Positions 1 to 6,097 of a stretch of 6,150 nt of DNA are shown here, piece after piece (the stretch's first letter is position 1; every line of letters starts with the position of its first letter). The translations under genes and the position numbers were made by a program. The stretch is taken from the NCBI GenBank assembly GCA_018400215.1, contig JAGYNF010000100.1:1-6150 (forward strand). The letters run 5' to 3'. The notes beneath the pieces are model-generated. The model did no database searches. It was not told the origin of the DNA and worked only from the letters and a program-made list of their open reading frames with translations. Source of the stretch: Cyanobium sp. M55B138 (GTDB lineage Bacteria > Cyanobacteriota > Cyanobacteriia > PCC-6307 > Cyanobiaceae).

Positions 1-29
1 ATTGATTGGGGCGTTTAAAACGGTTTCAC
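1..29. other. Non-homologous left-edge sequence ahead of rpaB
   Basis: These bases are about 41% GC (12 of 29), far below the rest of the window. In the rpaB frame they give a TGA at positions 3-5 and then residues that do not resemble a receiver domain. RpaB proteins normally read G-A-D-D directly before the Y-V-V-K-P-F motif that starts here at base 30. The sequence therefore stops matching the family abruptly at base 29/30. The likeliest explanation is a bad contig end or chimeric join; a genuine insertion or rearrangement breakpoint is the alternative. No recognisable element is identifiable in so few bases. Confidence 0.6.
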
Positions 30-464
30 TACGTGGTGAAGCCCTTCAGCCCCAAGGAGCTGGAGGCCCGCATCCGCTGCGTGCTGCGCCGGGTGGAAAA
101 GGACGCCGTGGCCGGCATCCCCAACTCGGGGGTGATCAGCGTGGGCGACCTGCGCATCGACACCAACAAGCGGCAGGTGTACTGCGCCGATGAACGCATC
201 CGGCTCACCGGCATGGAATTCAGCCTGCTGGAGCTGCTGGTGAGCCGCAGCGGCGAGCCCTTCAGCCGCGGCGAAATCCTCAAGGAGGTTTGGGGCTACA
301 CGCCGGAACGTCACGTGGACACCCGGGTGGTGGATGTCCACATCTCCCGGCTGCGTTCCAAACTGGAGGATGATCCTGCCAACCCCGAGCTGATCCTCAC
401 GGCTCGCGGCACCGGCTATCTGTTCCAACGCATCGTCGACCCCGTTGCCTCCGAAGGAGCCTGA
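6..464 (+). CDS. rpaB: Response regulator RpaB (Ycf27), OmpR/PhoB family, 5' truncated
   Basis: C-terminal part of the two-component response regulator RpaB. In cyanobacteria RpaB is phosphorylated through the Hik33/NblS kinase system, binds HLR1 sites and controls high-light and photosystem genes. What is visible is the end of the receiver domain, with the switch lysine in VVKPFSPKELEARIR (bases 30-74), then a linker and a complete winged-helix DNA-binding domain. That domain runs from about GVISVGDLRID through the recognition-helix segment RVVDVHISRLRSKLEDD to the terminal wing LILTARGTGYLF. These stretches match my memory of Synechocystis RpaB closely, and RpaA diverges from this. The phosphoacceptor aspartate and most of the receiver are absent. 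The TTG at base 6 is only the first possible start after an in-frame TGA and is not the natural start; true homology begins at base 30. The 3' end overlaps plsX by 20 nt. The identity is secure; whether the gene is really broken in the organism is doubtful. Confidence 0.92.
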   Translation: MGRLKRFHYVVKPFSPKELEARIRCVLRRVEKDAVAGIPNSGVISVGDLRIDTNKRQVYCADERIRLTGMEFSLLELLVSRSGEPFSRGEILKEVWGYTPERHVDTRVVDVHISRLRSKLEDDPANPELILTARGTGYLFQRIVDPVASEGA

Positions 465-1782
465 CAAGCGCACCAAGCCCAGCCGCACGATCCGGCGGCT
501 GGTGATCTGGTATCGCCGCAATGCCGCCGTCACCAGCCTGGTGGGCACCGCCACCTCGGCGGCCAGCACCGCCGGCAGCGTCGCCGGGGCGGCCACGTGG
601 GCCGCCACCTCAGCGGCCAACACGGTGCTGCAACCCCTGGTGTTCGACCCGCTGCGGCGCCTGCAGCGGGGCCTGGGCGGACCCGACGAAAACGCCCCGA
701 TCAACGATGCCGACCGTCTCTGGGTGGCGGTGGATGGCATGGGTGGTGACCATGCCCCCGGCCCGATCCTGGAGGGTTGCCTGCAGGCCGTGGAGCGGCT
801 GCCCCTGCGGGTGCGCTTCGTGGCCGAACTCGACCGGCTCACCCCGGCGGTGGCCGAGCTGGGCCTGGGCAACCAGCTCGATGAGGCCATCGCCAAGGGT
901 CTGATTCAACTGGTGCCCAGCGGCCTCTCCGTCGGCATGCACGAGGAGGCCACGGTGGTGCGCAAGAAGCGCGATGCCAGCATCAACCTGGCCATGGACC
1001 TGGTGAAGCAGGGCCAGGCCACCGCCGTGTATTCGGCCGGCAATTCCGGGGCGGTGATGGCCTCGGCGATCTTCCGGCTGGGCCGGCTCAAGGGCATCGA
1101 CAGGCCCGCCATCGGCGCCCTCTTCCCCACCCGCGATCCGGAGCAGCAGGTGCTGGTGCTGGATGTGGGCGCCAACATGGACTGCAAGCCGGAGTGGCTG
1201 CACCAGTTCGCCCTGCTGGGCAACATCTACAGCCGCGACGTGCTGCAGGTGGCCAAACCCCGCATCGGCCTGGTGAACATCGGCGAGGAGGAATGCAAGG
1301 GAAACGACCTCTGCCAGCGCACCTACAGCCTGCTAGCCGCAGAGCAGCGCGTCCACTTCGCCGGCAACTGCGAGGGCCGGGACATCCTCTCGGGGCGCTT
1401 CGACGTGGTGGTGTGCGATGGCTTCACCGGCAATGTGCTGCTCAAATTCCTCGAGAGTGTGGGCAGCGTGCTGCTGGACGTGATCAAGGTGGAACTGCCC
1501 CGCGGCCGCCGCGGCAAGGTGGGATCGGCCTTCCTGATCAACAACCTGCGCCGGATCAAGAAGCGGCTCGACCACGCCGAGCACGGCGGGGCCCTGCTGC
1601 TCGGCGTGGATGGGGTCTGCGTGATCGGCCACGGCAGCAGCAAGGCGCTCTCGGTGCTGAGCGCCCTGCGCCTGGCCCACTCCGCCGCCAATCACCACGT
1701 GATGGACGACCTGCATGCCCTCAGCGGGACGAAGAGTGGGACGACGCGTGGGACCGCCGGGAACGGTGTCGCTTGTGGTTGA
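445..1782 (+). CDS. plsX: Phosphate acyltransferase PlsX
   Basis: PlsX converts acyl-ACP plus phosphate to acyl-phosphate, the acyl donor for the first glycerol-3-phosphate acylation; in bacteria it is a soluble or peripheral membrane protein. The family core starts near residue 93 (LWVAVDGMGGDHAPG) and includes the SAGNSGA segment at about 197-203 and DGFTGNVLLK at about 325-334. It ends with the usual HHVMDDL region and a short tail. The product is 445 aa, against about 330-356 aa for typical PlsX. The excess is an N-terminal extension of roughly 90 residues: a basic RRLVIWYRR patch, an Ala/Thr/Ser-rich stretch, then VLQPLVFDPLRR. I recall similar extensions in marine Synechococcus PlsX. 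The start is a TTG inside rpaB; no in-frame ATG lies before the core, and GTG at 502 is the main alternative. No clear Shine-Dalgarno sequence precedes either, so the start is uncertain. fabH follows after 25 nt. Confidence 0.96.
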   Translation: MPPKEPDKRTKPSRTIRRLVIWYRRNAAVTSLVGTATSAASTAGSVAGAATWAATSAANTVLQPLVFDPLRRLQRGLGGPDENAPINDADRLWVAVDGMGGDHAPGPILEGCLQAVERLPLRVRFVAELDRLTPAVAELGLGNQLDEAIAKGLIQLVPSGLSVGMHEEATVVRKKRDASINLAMDLVKQGQATAVYSAGNSGAVMASAIFRLGRLKGIDRPAIGALFPTRDPEQQVLVLDVGANMDCKPEWLHQFALLGNIYSRDVLQVAKPRIGLVNIGEEECKGNDLCQRTYSLLAAEQRVHFAGNCEGRDILSGRFDVVVCDGFTGNVLLKFLESVGSVLLDVIKVELPRGRRGKVGSAFLINNLRRIKKRLDHAEHGGALLLGVDGVCVIGHGSSKALSVLSALRLAHSAANHHVMDDLHALSGTKSGTTRGTAGNGVACG

Positions 1783-1807
1783 CTGAGCCAACCTGCGGGC
1801 CCATTCC

Positions 1808-2869
1808 GTGCCGCTTGGCGTGTCGCACAGCCTCACAGGCCCCGACTACCGGGCCAGCTCTGGTTTTGGCATGGCGCTGGTGGGCTGTGGCAGTGCCCTG
1901 CCCGCCGCCAGCATCAGCAATGCCGACCTGAGCCAGCGGGTGGAGACCAGCGACGACTGGATCCGCAGCCGCACCGGCATTGGCGCCCGCCGCATCTCAG
2001 GCCAGGACGAACCGCTCACGGTGCTGGCCAGCCGGGCCGCCGAAGCGGCCCTGGCCCATGCCGGCTGGCAGGCCTCCGAGGTGGACCTGATCCTGCTGGC
2101 CACCTCCAGCCCCGATGACCTGTTCGGCACAGCGCCCCGGGTTCAGGCGGCCATCGGTGCCAGCGGCGCCGTCGCCTTCGACCTCACGGCCGCCTGCAGC
2201 GGCTTCCTGTTCGCCCTGGTGACCGCGGGCCAGTACATCGCCAGCGGCGCCGTGCGCCGGGCCCTGGTGATCGGTGCGGACCAGCTCAGTCGCTGGGTGG
2301 ACTGGGACGATCGCCGCACCTGTGTGCTGTTCGGCGACGGTGCCGCCGCCGTTGCTGTCCAGGCCTGTGCGGCCGAGCAGACGGGCCTGCTGGGCTTCCG
2401 CATGCGCTCCGATGGCAGTCGCAACGCCTGCCTCACCCTGGCCCAGAGCGACGATCGCGAGCCCCTGCTGGGGGCCCTATCGGCCCAGAAGGGGGGATTT
2501 GCACCCATCCACATGAACGGCCAGGAGGTTTACAAGTTCGCCGTGCGGGAAGTGCCCCAGATCCTGGCGGAACTGCTGGAGCACACCGGCACCCGGGCCG
2601 AGCAGCTCGACTGGCTGCTGCTGCACCAGGCCAACCAGCGCATCCTCGATGCGGTGGCCGAGCGCTTCGCCATGCCGCAGGAGCAGGTGCTGAGCAACCT
2701 GGCCCACTACGGCAACACCTCGGCGGCCACCATTCCGCTGATGCTGGATGAAGCCGTGCGGGATGGGCGGGTGCAGGCCGGGCACCTGCTGGCCAGCAGT
2801 GGCTTTGGCGCCGGCTTGAGCTGGGGGGCTGCCCTGTTGCGCTGGAGCGGCCCACCAGCTGCGACCTAA
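1808..2869 (+). CDS. fabH: Beta-ketoacyl-ACP synthase III (KAS III)
   Basis: FabH catalyses the first condensation of type II fatty acid synthesis, acetyl-CoA with malonyl-ACP, giving acetoacetyl-ACP in the cytoplasm. The catalytic triad is intact: Cys130 in TAACSGF, His273 in LLHQANQRI and Asn303 in HYGNTSAAT. The His-Asn spacing of 30 equals that of E. coli FabH (244/274), while the Cys-His spacing is 143 rather than 132, suggesting a loop insertion of about 11 residues. The glycine-rich C-terminal SSGFGAGLSWGAALL is also typical. The start is open: GTG 1808 gives 353 aa, GTG 1820 is close behind, and ATG 1871 gives 332 aa and lines up with the E. coli N-terminus. Cyanobacterial FabH proteins usually carry a short extension, so I kept the upstream start. 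No Shine-Dalgarno sequence is obvious. It sits 25 nt after plsX and 28 nt before fabD, consistent with one operon. Confidence 0.97.
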   Translation: MPLGVSHSLTGPDYRASSGFGMALVGCGSALPAASISNADLSQRVETSDDWIRSRTGIGARRISGQDEPLTVLASRAAEAALAHAGWQASEVDLILLATSSPDDLFGTAPRVQAAIGASGAVAFDLTAACSGFLFALVTAGQYIASGAVRRALVIGADQLSRWVDWDDRRTCVLFGDGAAAVAVQACAAEQTGLLGFRMRSDGSRNACLTLAQSDDREPLLGALSAQKGGFAPIHMNGQEVYKFAVREVPQILAELLEHTGTRAEQLDWLLLHQANQRILDAVAERFAMPQEQVLSNLAHYGNTSAATIPLMLDEAVRDGRVQAGHLLASSGFGAGLSWGAALLRWSGPPAAT

Positions 2870-2897
2870 CCTCCTGGGCCATTACACGCGCAGCAGC

Positions 2898-3797
2898 ATG
2901 GCGATTGCCTGGGTGTTTCCTGGCCAGGGTTCCCAGAAGGTGGGCATGGCCGCAGGCGTGCTCGACCTGCCGGGGGCACGGGAGCGGTTTGGCCAGGCCT
3001 CGGAGCTCTTGGATCGGGATCTGCTGGCGATCTGCGCCGGTGAGGCTGGGGGCGAGCTGGGCTGCCTCGGCGATCTGAATGACACCCGCAACACCCAGCC
3101 CGCCCTGTTTGTGCTGGAGAGCCTGCTGGTGGATGGCTTGCGGGCCCAGGGGCGCCAGCCGGATGTGGTGGCCGGCCACAGCCTGGGGGAGCTGGTGGCC
3201 CTCTACGCCGCCGGGGTGTTCGATGCGGCCACCGGGCTGCGGCTGATGCAGACCCGCAGTGCCCTGATGGCCGAGGCCGGCGGTGGCGCCATGACCGCCG
3301 TGATGGGCTTCGACCGGACGGAGCTGGAGACCCTGGTGGCCGCCAACCCGGACGTGGTGATCGCCAATGACAACAGCAGTGCCCAGGTGGTGCTCTCCGG
3401 CACGCCCAAGGCGGTGGCGGCCGTGAGCAGCCAGCTCAGCTGCAAGCGCGCCATCCCCCTGGCGGTGAGTGGCGCCTTCCACTCCCCCTCCATGGCCGAG
3501 GCCGCCACGGCCTTCGCCGCGGCACTGGAGGCCGTGCCCTTCGCCGATGCCGCCATCCCGGTGCTCAGCAACACCGACCCCACCCCTGAAACCAGCGGTA
3601 CCGCCCTAAAGCAACGGCTCCGCAGCCAGATGACCAGCGGCGTGCGCTGGCGGGAGACCATGGAGGCCTTCAGCGCAGCTGGCATCGACACCGCCGTGGA
3701 GATCGGCCCCGGCAACGTGCTCAGCGGGCTGATCAAGCGCAGCTGCCCGGGCATCGGCACCGCCCAGATCAGCACCGCCGCCGATCTGGGCCGATGA
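2898..3797 (+). CDS. fabD: Malonyl-CoA:ACP transacylase
   Basis: FabD moves malonyl from CoA to the phosphopantetheine of ACP, supplying the extender unit used by FabH next door and by later condensing enzymes. All expected catalytic features are present: the N-terminal GQGSQ at residues 9-13, the nucleophile Ser95 in GHSLGEL, Arg120 in the MQTRSALM helix that binds the malonyl carboxylate, and the catalytic His195 in SGAFHSPSM. A C-terminal EIGPGNVLSGLIKR also matches the family. The length of 299 aa is normal (E. coli 309). The ATG start places GQGSQ where the family has it, so the start is well supported although no Shine-Dalgarno sequence is visible. Its stop codon overlaps the plsC start as ATGA, which favours translational coupling. 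Confidence 0.97.
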   Translation: MAIAWVFPGQGSQKVGMAAGVLDLPGARERFGQASELLDRDLLAICAGEAGGELGCLGDLNDTRNTQPALFVLESLLVDGLRAQGRQPDVVAGHSLGELVALYAAGVFDAATGLRLMQTRSALMAEAGGGAMTAVMGFDRTELETLVAANPDVVIANDNSSAQVVLSGTPKAVAAVSSQLSCKRAIPLAVSGAFHSPSMAEAATAFAAALEAVPFADAAIPVLSNTDPTPETSGTALKQRLRSQMTSGVRWRETMEAFSAAGIDTAVEIGPGNVLSGLIKRSCPGIGTAQISTAADLGR

Positions 3798-4585
3798 GCG
3801 GCCCTGAACCGCGGCCCGGCAGTCGTCCGGTGAATGCCGTCAAACGGGCCTGGCGTCGGCGACGCCGCAGCGAACCGCCCGCCCTGATCCGCACCCCCCG
3901 CCCGAGCCTCACCTACCGCCTGATCAGCTACCTGCTGGTGTTTCCGATCTACAGGCTGCTGTTTCGCGGTCGCACCGCCGGCAACGGCCAGGTGCCGCTG
4001 GAGGGTGCCCTGGTGGTGGTGGCCAACCATGGCTCCCACCTCGACCCGCCCCTGTTGGGCCACGCCCTGGGCCGGCCCGTGGCCTTCATGGCCAAGGCGG
4101 AGCTGTTTCGGGTGCCGATCCTGGGGGCCATTATCCGGGCCTGCGGCGCCTACCCGGTCGCCCGGGGGGCCAGCGACCGCGAGGCGATCCGCACCGCCAC
4201 CGACCGGCTGGAGGAGGGCTGGGCAATCGGCGTGTTCATCGATGGCACCCGCCAGCCGGATGGCCGGGTCAACAACCCCCAGGCCGGGGCGGCCCTCCTG
4301 GCGGCCCGGGCGGGCGCGCCGCTGCTGCCGGTGGCGATCATCAACAGCCACCGGGCGATGGGCCCAGCCGGCACGGGCCTGCGCCTGCTGCCGGTGCACA
4401 TCCGGATTGGCACGCCGGTGCCCCCACCCGTCTCGCGCCGTCGCGCCGACCTGGACGTGGCCACGGCCGCCTGCCAGGAGCAGATCAACGCCCTACTGGA
4501 TCAGGGACTGGTGCAGCCACAGAGCCTCACCAGCGCCCGTGGTCCAGATGCACTGCCGCCCAGTGGCGCAGATCCCGGCCACTGA
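3794..4585 (+). CDS. plsC: 1-acyl-sn-glycerol-3-phosphate acyltransferase (PlsC/AGPAT family)
   Basis: This acyltransferase is expected to esterify the sn-2 position of lysophosphatidic acid to make phosphatidic acid at the membrane. The sequence shows a very basic N-terminus (residues 17-25, including five consecutive arginines) and a hydrophobic segment at about 43-57 that may dip into the membrane. The catalytic NH(X4)D box follows, with His79 and Asp84 in NHGSHLDP. The substrate-binding block is FIDGTR (148-153), and the PVAI block lies at about residue 180. In most PlsC proteins the middle block reads F-P-E-G-T-R, so an aspartate stands in for the usual glutamate; I believe, without a search, that this also occurs in related picocyanobacteria. 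The start ATG overlaps the fabD stop by 4 nt. The last 59 nt overlap the convergent DUF218 gene. The family assignment is firm; acyl-donor and acceptor specificity cannot be read from the sequence. Confidence 0.92.
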   Translation: MSGPEPRPGSRPVNAVKRAWRRRRRSEPPALIRTPRPSLTYRLISYLLVFPIYRLLFRGRTAGNGQVPLEGALVVVANHGSHLDPPLLGHALGRPVAFMAKAELFRVPILGAIIRACGAYPVARGASDREAIRTATDRLEEGWAIGVFIDGTRQPDGRVNNPQAGAALLAARAGAPLLPVAIINSHRAMGPAGTGLRLLPVHIRIGTPVPPPVSRRRADLDVATAACQEQINALLDQGLVQPQSLTSARGPDALPPSGADPGH

Positions 4586-5159
4586 CCAGCCAGACCAGGG
4601 CCCGCAGGCCGTCTCCCCAGACCTTGCGCCGCCGCTCCGGTCGGCACTGGTCGGCGCAGTCCACCGGCTCAGGGGTGAGCTGGATCCCCCGGCTGCCCGC
4701 CACGATCCGGCCCACCAGCAGCGCCCGGTCCATGTGGTCGCTGCTGGTGACGAGCAGGGCATGGCGGATGCGGGCCCGGTGGAGGTCATCGACCAGGGAT
4801 GTGAAGTTGGAGAGGGTGTCGCGGGCGCGGTAGTCGAGCTGCACCTGCCCTGGCGACAACCCCTGACGCTGCTGGAACAGCCAGCGGGCGTATTCCGGAT
4901 TGCTGCCGCCACTCACCACCACCGGCAGACCGCGCGCCTCGGCGAGGGCCGCCGCATGGCGCTCGCGCGCCACATCGCCCCCCAACACCAGGATCAGCTG
5001 GGGGGGCGGAGGGGTGGGCCACCAGCGGCCGCGTGACAGCCAGATCAGGGCGCCAACACCGCAAACCAGCAGCAGGAGGCGCCCCGGGAAGCGGCCACGG
5101 CGGCGGCGCACCGGCCGCGGCCGGCGCTGGGCTAGGGAGGGCGGAGGCAGGGGCGGCAT
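4527..5159 (-). CDS. YdcF-like DUF218 protein with one N-terminal membrane segment
   Basis: A 210-aa protein of the DUF218 (YdcF/SanA/ElyC-like) family; its precise function is unknown. Proteins of this family have been linked to envelope integrity in E. coli, but that cannot be carried over here. A proline- and arginine-rich start (residues 1-26) is followed by one hydrophobic segment (about 27-42, LLLLVCGVGALIWL), suggesting a membrane anchor. A Rossmann-like domain follows: LILVLGGD (55-62), VVVSGGSN (80-87), RDTLSNF (113-119) and LLVTSSDHMDRA (135-146). The last corresponds to the T-S-x-x-H-x-x-R-A motif of the family. The ATG at 5159 lies 4 nt after the tsaB stop, so I chose it over longer extensions into tsaB, which would encode low-complexity shadow sequence. 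The gene's 3' end runs 59 nt into plsC on the other strand. Being the last gene of a probable ycf34-tsaB operon, it may be co-expressed with those genes; no functional link is evident. Confidence 0.78.
   Translation of the reverse strand: MPPLPPPSLAQRRPRPVRRRRGRFPGRLLLLVCGVGALIWLSRGRWWPTPPPPQLILVLGGDVARERHAAALAEARGLPVVVSGGSNPEYARWLFQQRQGLSPGQVQLDYRARDTLSNFTSLVDDLHRARIRHALLVTSSDHMDRALLVGRIVAGSRGIQLTPEPVDCADQCRPERRRKVWGDGLRALVWLVSGRDLRHWAAVHLDHGRW
4561..4584. other. Inverted repeat across the plsC stop codon
   Basis: A perfect 7-bp inverted repeat, CAGTGGC at 4561-4567 and GCCACTG at 4578-4584, is separated by 10 nt. It spans the end of plsC and lies inside the convergent DUF218 gene. A competing smaller hairpin is also possible, CACTG at 4551-4555 with CAGTG at 4561-4565. 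There is no T-tract after it on the + strand, so a classical intrinsic terminator is not supported. It could slow or end plsC transcription, or be a chance product of GC-rich coding sequence. Confidence 0.35.
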
Positions 5160-5163
5160 CAAA

Positions 5164-5823
5164 TCAATCGGCTGCCACCGGAGCCGTGGCGTAGAGGGGC
5201 AACACCGGCTGCCAGGGCGCCTCCCGGCCGGCCCTGTGGGCCTGGCTGGCCAAGTCCAGCAGGCTGCCCAGATCGGCAGCCACGTCCACCGCAACAACCC
5301 GACAGGGCGCCTGCTGCCGGGCCTGCAGGGCCGCCGCATCGGCATAGAGCCTCGGCGCCAGCCGTTCCTGCACGCCCCCCGCCCCCACGGGATCGGGGGC
5401 ATAGAGACCGGCCACCAGCCCCCGGCGGGGCAGCTCCTGCACGAGCCAGGCCGGGGCCTCCAGGCCGAGGCGGCGGGCAATCAGCAGCCAACTACCCACC
5501 CCATCGAGGGGCAACTGCAACTGCTGGGCCAGGGTGCGGGCCAGCACCACCGTGAGCCGGGTGCTGGTGAAGCCCCCCGGCCCGGTGGCCACGGCCAATC
5601 GCCCCAGGGCCGGCCACTGGGAGGCCGGGCACACCTGCTCCACGCAGGTGAGCAGGGCATTGGCGAGGGTGCGCCCCAGATCGAAGGTGGCCATGCGATC
5701 TGGGGCGCTGCCATCGAGCGGGCGCCAGCCCACCCCCAGTTCCCCAGCACTGCTGTGCAGGGCCAGCAGCCCGGGGGCGACAGCAGCGGTGGCTGGGGCG
5801 GCGACTAGGGCAGTGGCTGGCAT
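5164..5823 (-). CDS. tsaB: tRNA threonylcarbamoyladenosine biosynthesis protein TsaB (YeaZ)
   Basis: TsaB is the non-catalytic ASKHA-fold partner of TsaD in making the t6A modification at position 37 of ANN-decoding tRNAs. The best marker is the ATGPGGFTSTRLTVVLARTLAQQL block (about residues 79-102), equivalent to the family GPGSFTGLRIG helix, followed by the conserved LPLDGVGSW. The length of 219 aa is close to the usual 220-235. It is a divergent member: the usual N-terminal A-I-D-T start of the fold reads L-A-L-H-S-S here (about 20-25), and the C-terminal third shows little I recognise. ATG 5823 leaves about 17 Ala-rich residues before the domain; GTG codons at residues 7 and 15 are alternatives. 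There is no Shine-Dalgarno sequence in the 22-nt gap after ycf34. The downstream DUF218 gene starts 4 nt after the stop. Confidence 0.86.
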   Translation of the reverse strand: MPATALVAAPATAAVAPGLLALHSSAGELGVGWRPLDGSAPDRMATFDLGRTLANALLTCVEQVCPASQWPALGRLAVATGPGGFTSTRLTVVLARTLAQQLQLPLDGVGSWLLIARRLGLEAPAWLVQELPRRGLVAGLYAPDPVGAGGVQERLAPRLYADAAALQARQQAPCRVVAVDVAADLGSLLDLASQAHRAGREAPWQPVLPLYATAPVAAD

Positions 5824-5845
5824 CAAAGCGGGCGATGGGGGGAGA

Positions 5846-6097
5846 TCAGACGGGGAGGGGTTCGCCCGGACGCAACCGCTGCCAGCGGCCGGGATCGACC
5901 AAGAAGCTGGCACAGGCGCGCACATCCCACTCCACCCCCACCGCGCCATCCGGCAGATCCAGCACCTGCACGTGGATGCGGGGTTGGTCGGGCTGGATGT
6001 CGGGATGGGCGCAGAGGTGGGGTACGGCGTGTTGCCGCTCCACCGCGTGGTAGGCCTGACAGCGGTCGACCCAGCGGCAATCCACGCAGATGCACAT
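5846..6097 (-). CDS. ycf34: Ycf34 iron-sulfur protein
   Basis: Ycf34 is a small protein conserved in cyanobacteria and some algal plastids. In Synechocystis it was reported to bind an Fe-S cluster and to affect photosynthetic electron transport and pigment levels. The N-terminus is diagnostic: MCICVDCRWVDRCQAYHAVE, with cysteines at positions 2, 4, 7 and 13 as candidate cluster ligands. Later conserved parts include VEWDVRACASFL and the ending GRWQRLRPGEP. The length of 83 aa is normal. I chose ATG 6097 because family members start directly at MCIC; an in-frame ATG at 6124 would add nine residues that do not belong to the family. It is the first gene of the - strand group, 22 nt before tsaB. 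No convincing promoter is visible in the 53 bases upstream that the window contains. Confidence 0.95.
   Translation of the reverse strand: MCICVDCRWVDRCQAYHAVERQHAVPHLCAHPDIQPDQPRIHVQVLDLPDGAVGVEWDVRACASFLVDPGRWQRLRPGEPLPV

Noticed and set aside
11..40. Left-edge GTTT-containing sequence with dyad symmetry as part of a CRISPR repeat or transposon end
   Set aside because: There is no second copy, no spacer pattern and no target duplication in view. Under 30 bases are available, and the right half of the dyad is ordinary rpaB coding sequence.
15..896. 293-aa open frame on the - strand across rpaB and plsX
   Set aside because: Antisense to clear RpaB and PlsX sequence, with no family resemblance.
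2870..2897. ATTACA in the fabH-fabD gap as a possible RpaB (HLR1) binding site
   Set aside because: HLR1 needs two direct TTACA-like half-sites with a short spacer. Only one is present, and the gap lies inside a tight operon.
2433..3482. 349-aa open frame on the - strand across fabH and fabD
   Set aside because: Same reasoning: the + strand carries intact catalytic motifs of FabH and FabD throughout, and the antisense product is low-complexity.
3203..4399. 398-aa open frame on the - strand across fabD and plsC
   Set aside because: It is antisense to two well-supported enzymes, has no recognisable domain, and such long open antisense frames are expected at this GC content.
4900..5808. 302-aa open frame on the + strand opposite tsaB and the DUF218 gene
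   Set aside because: The product is Gly/Pro/Arg/Gln-rich low-complexity sequence, whereas the - strand frames carry recognisable TsaB and DUF218 motifs.
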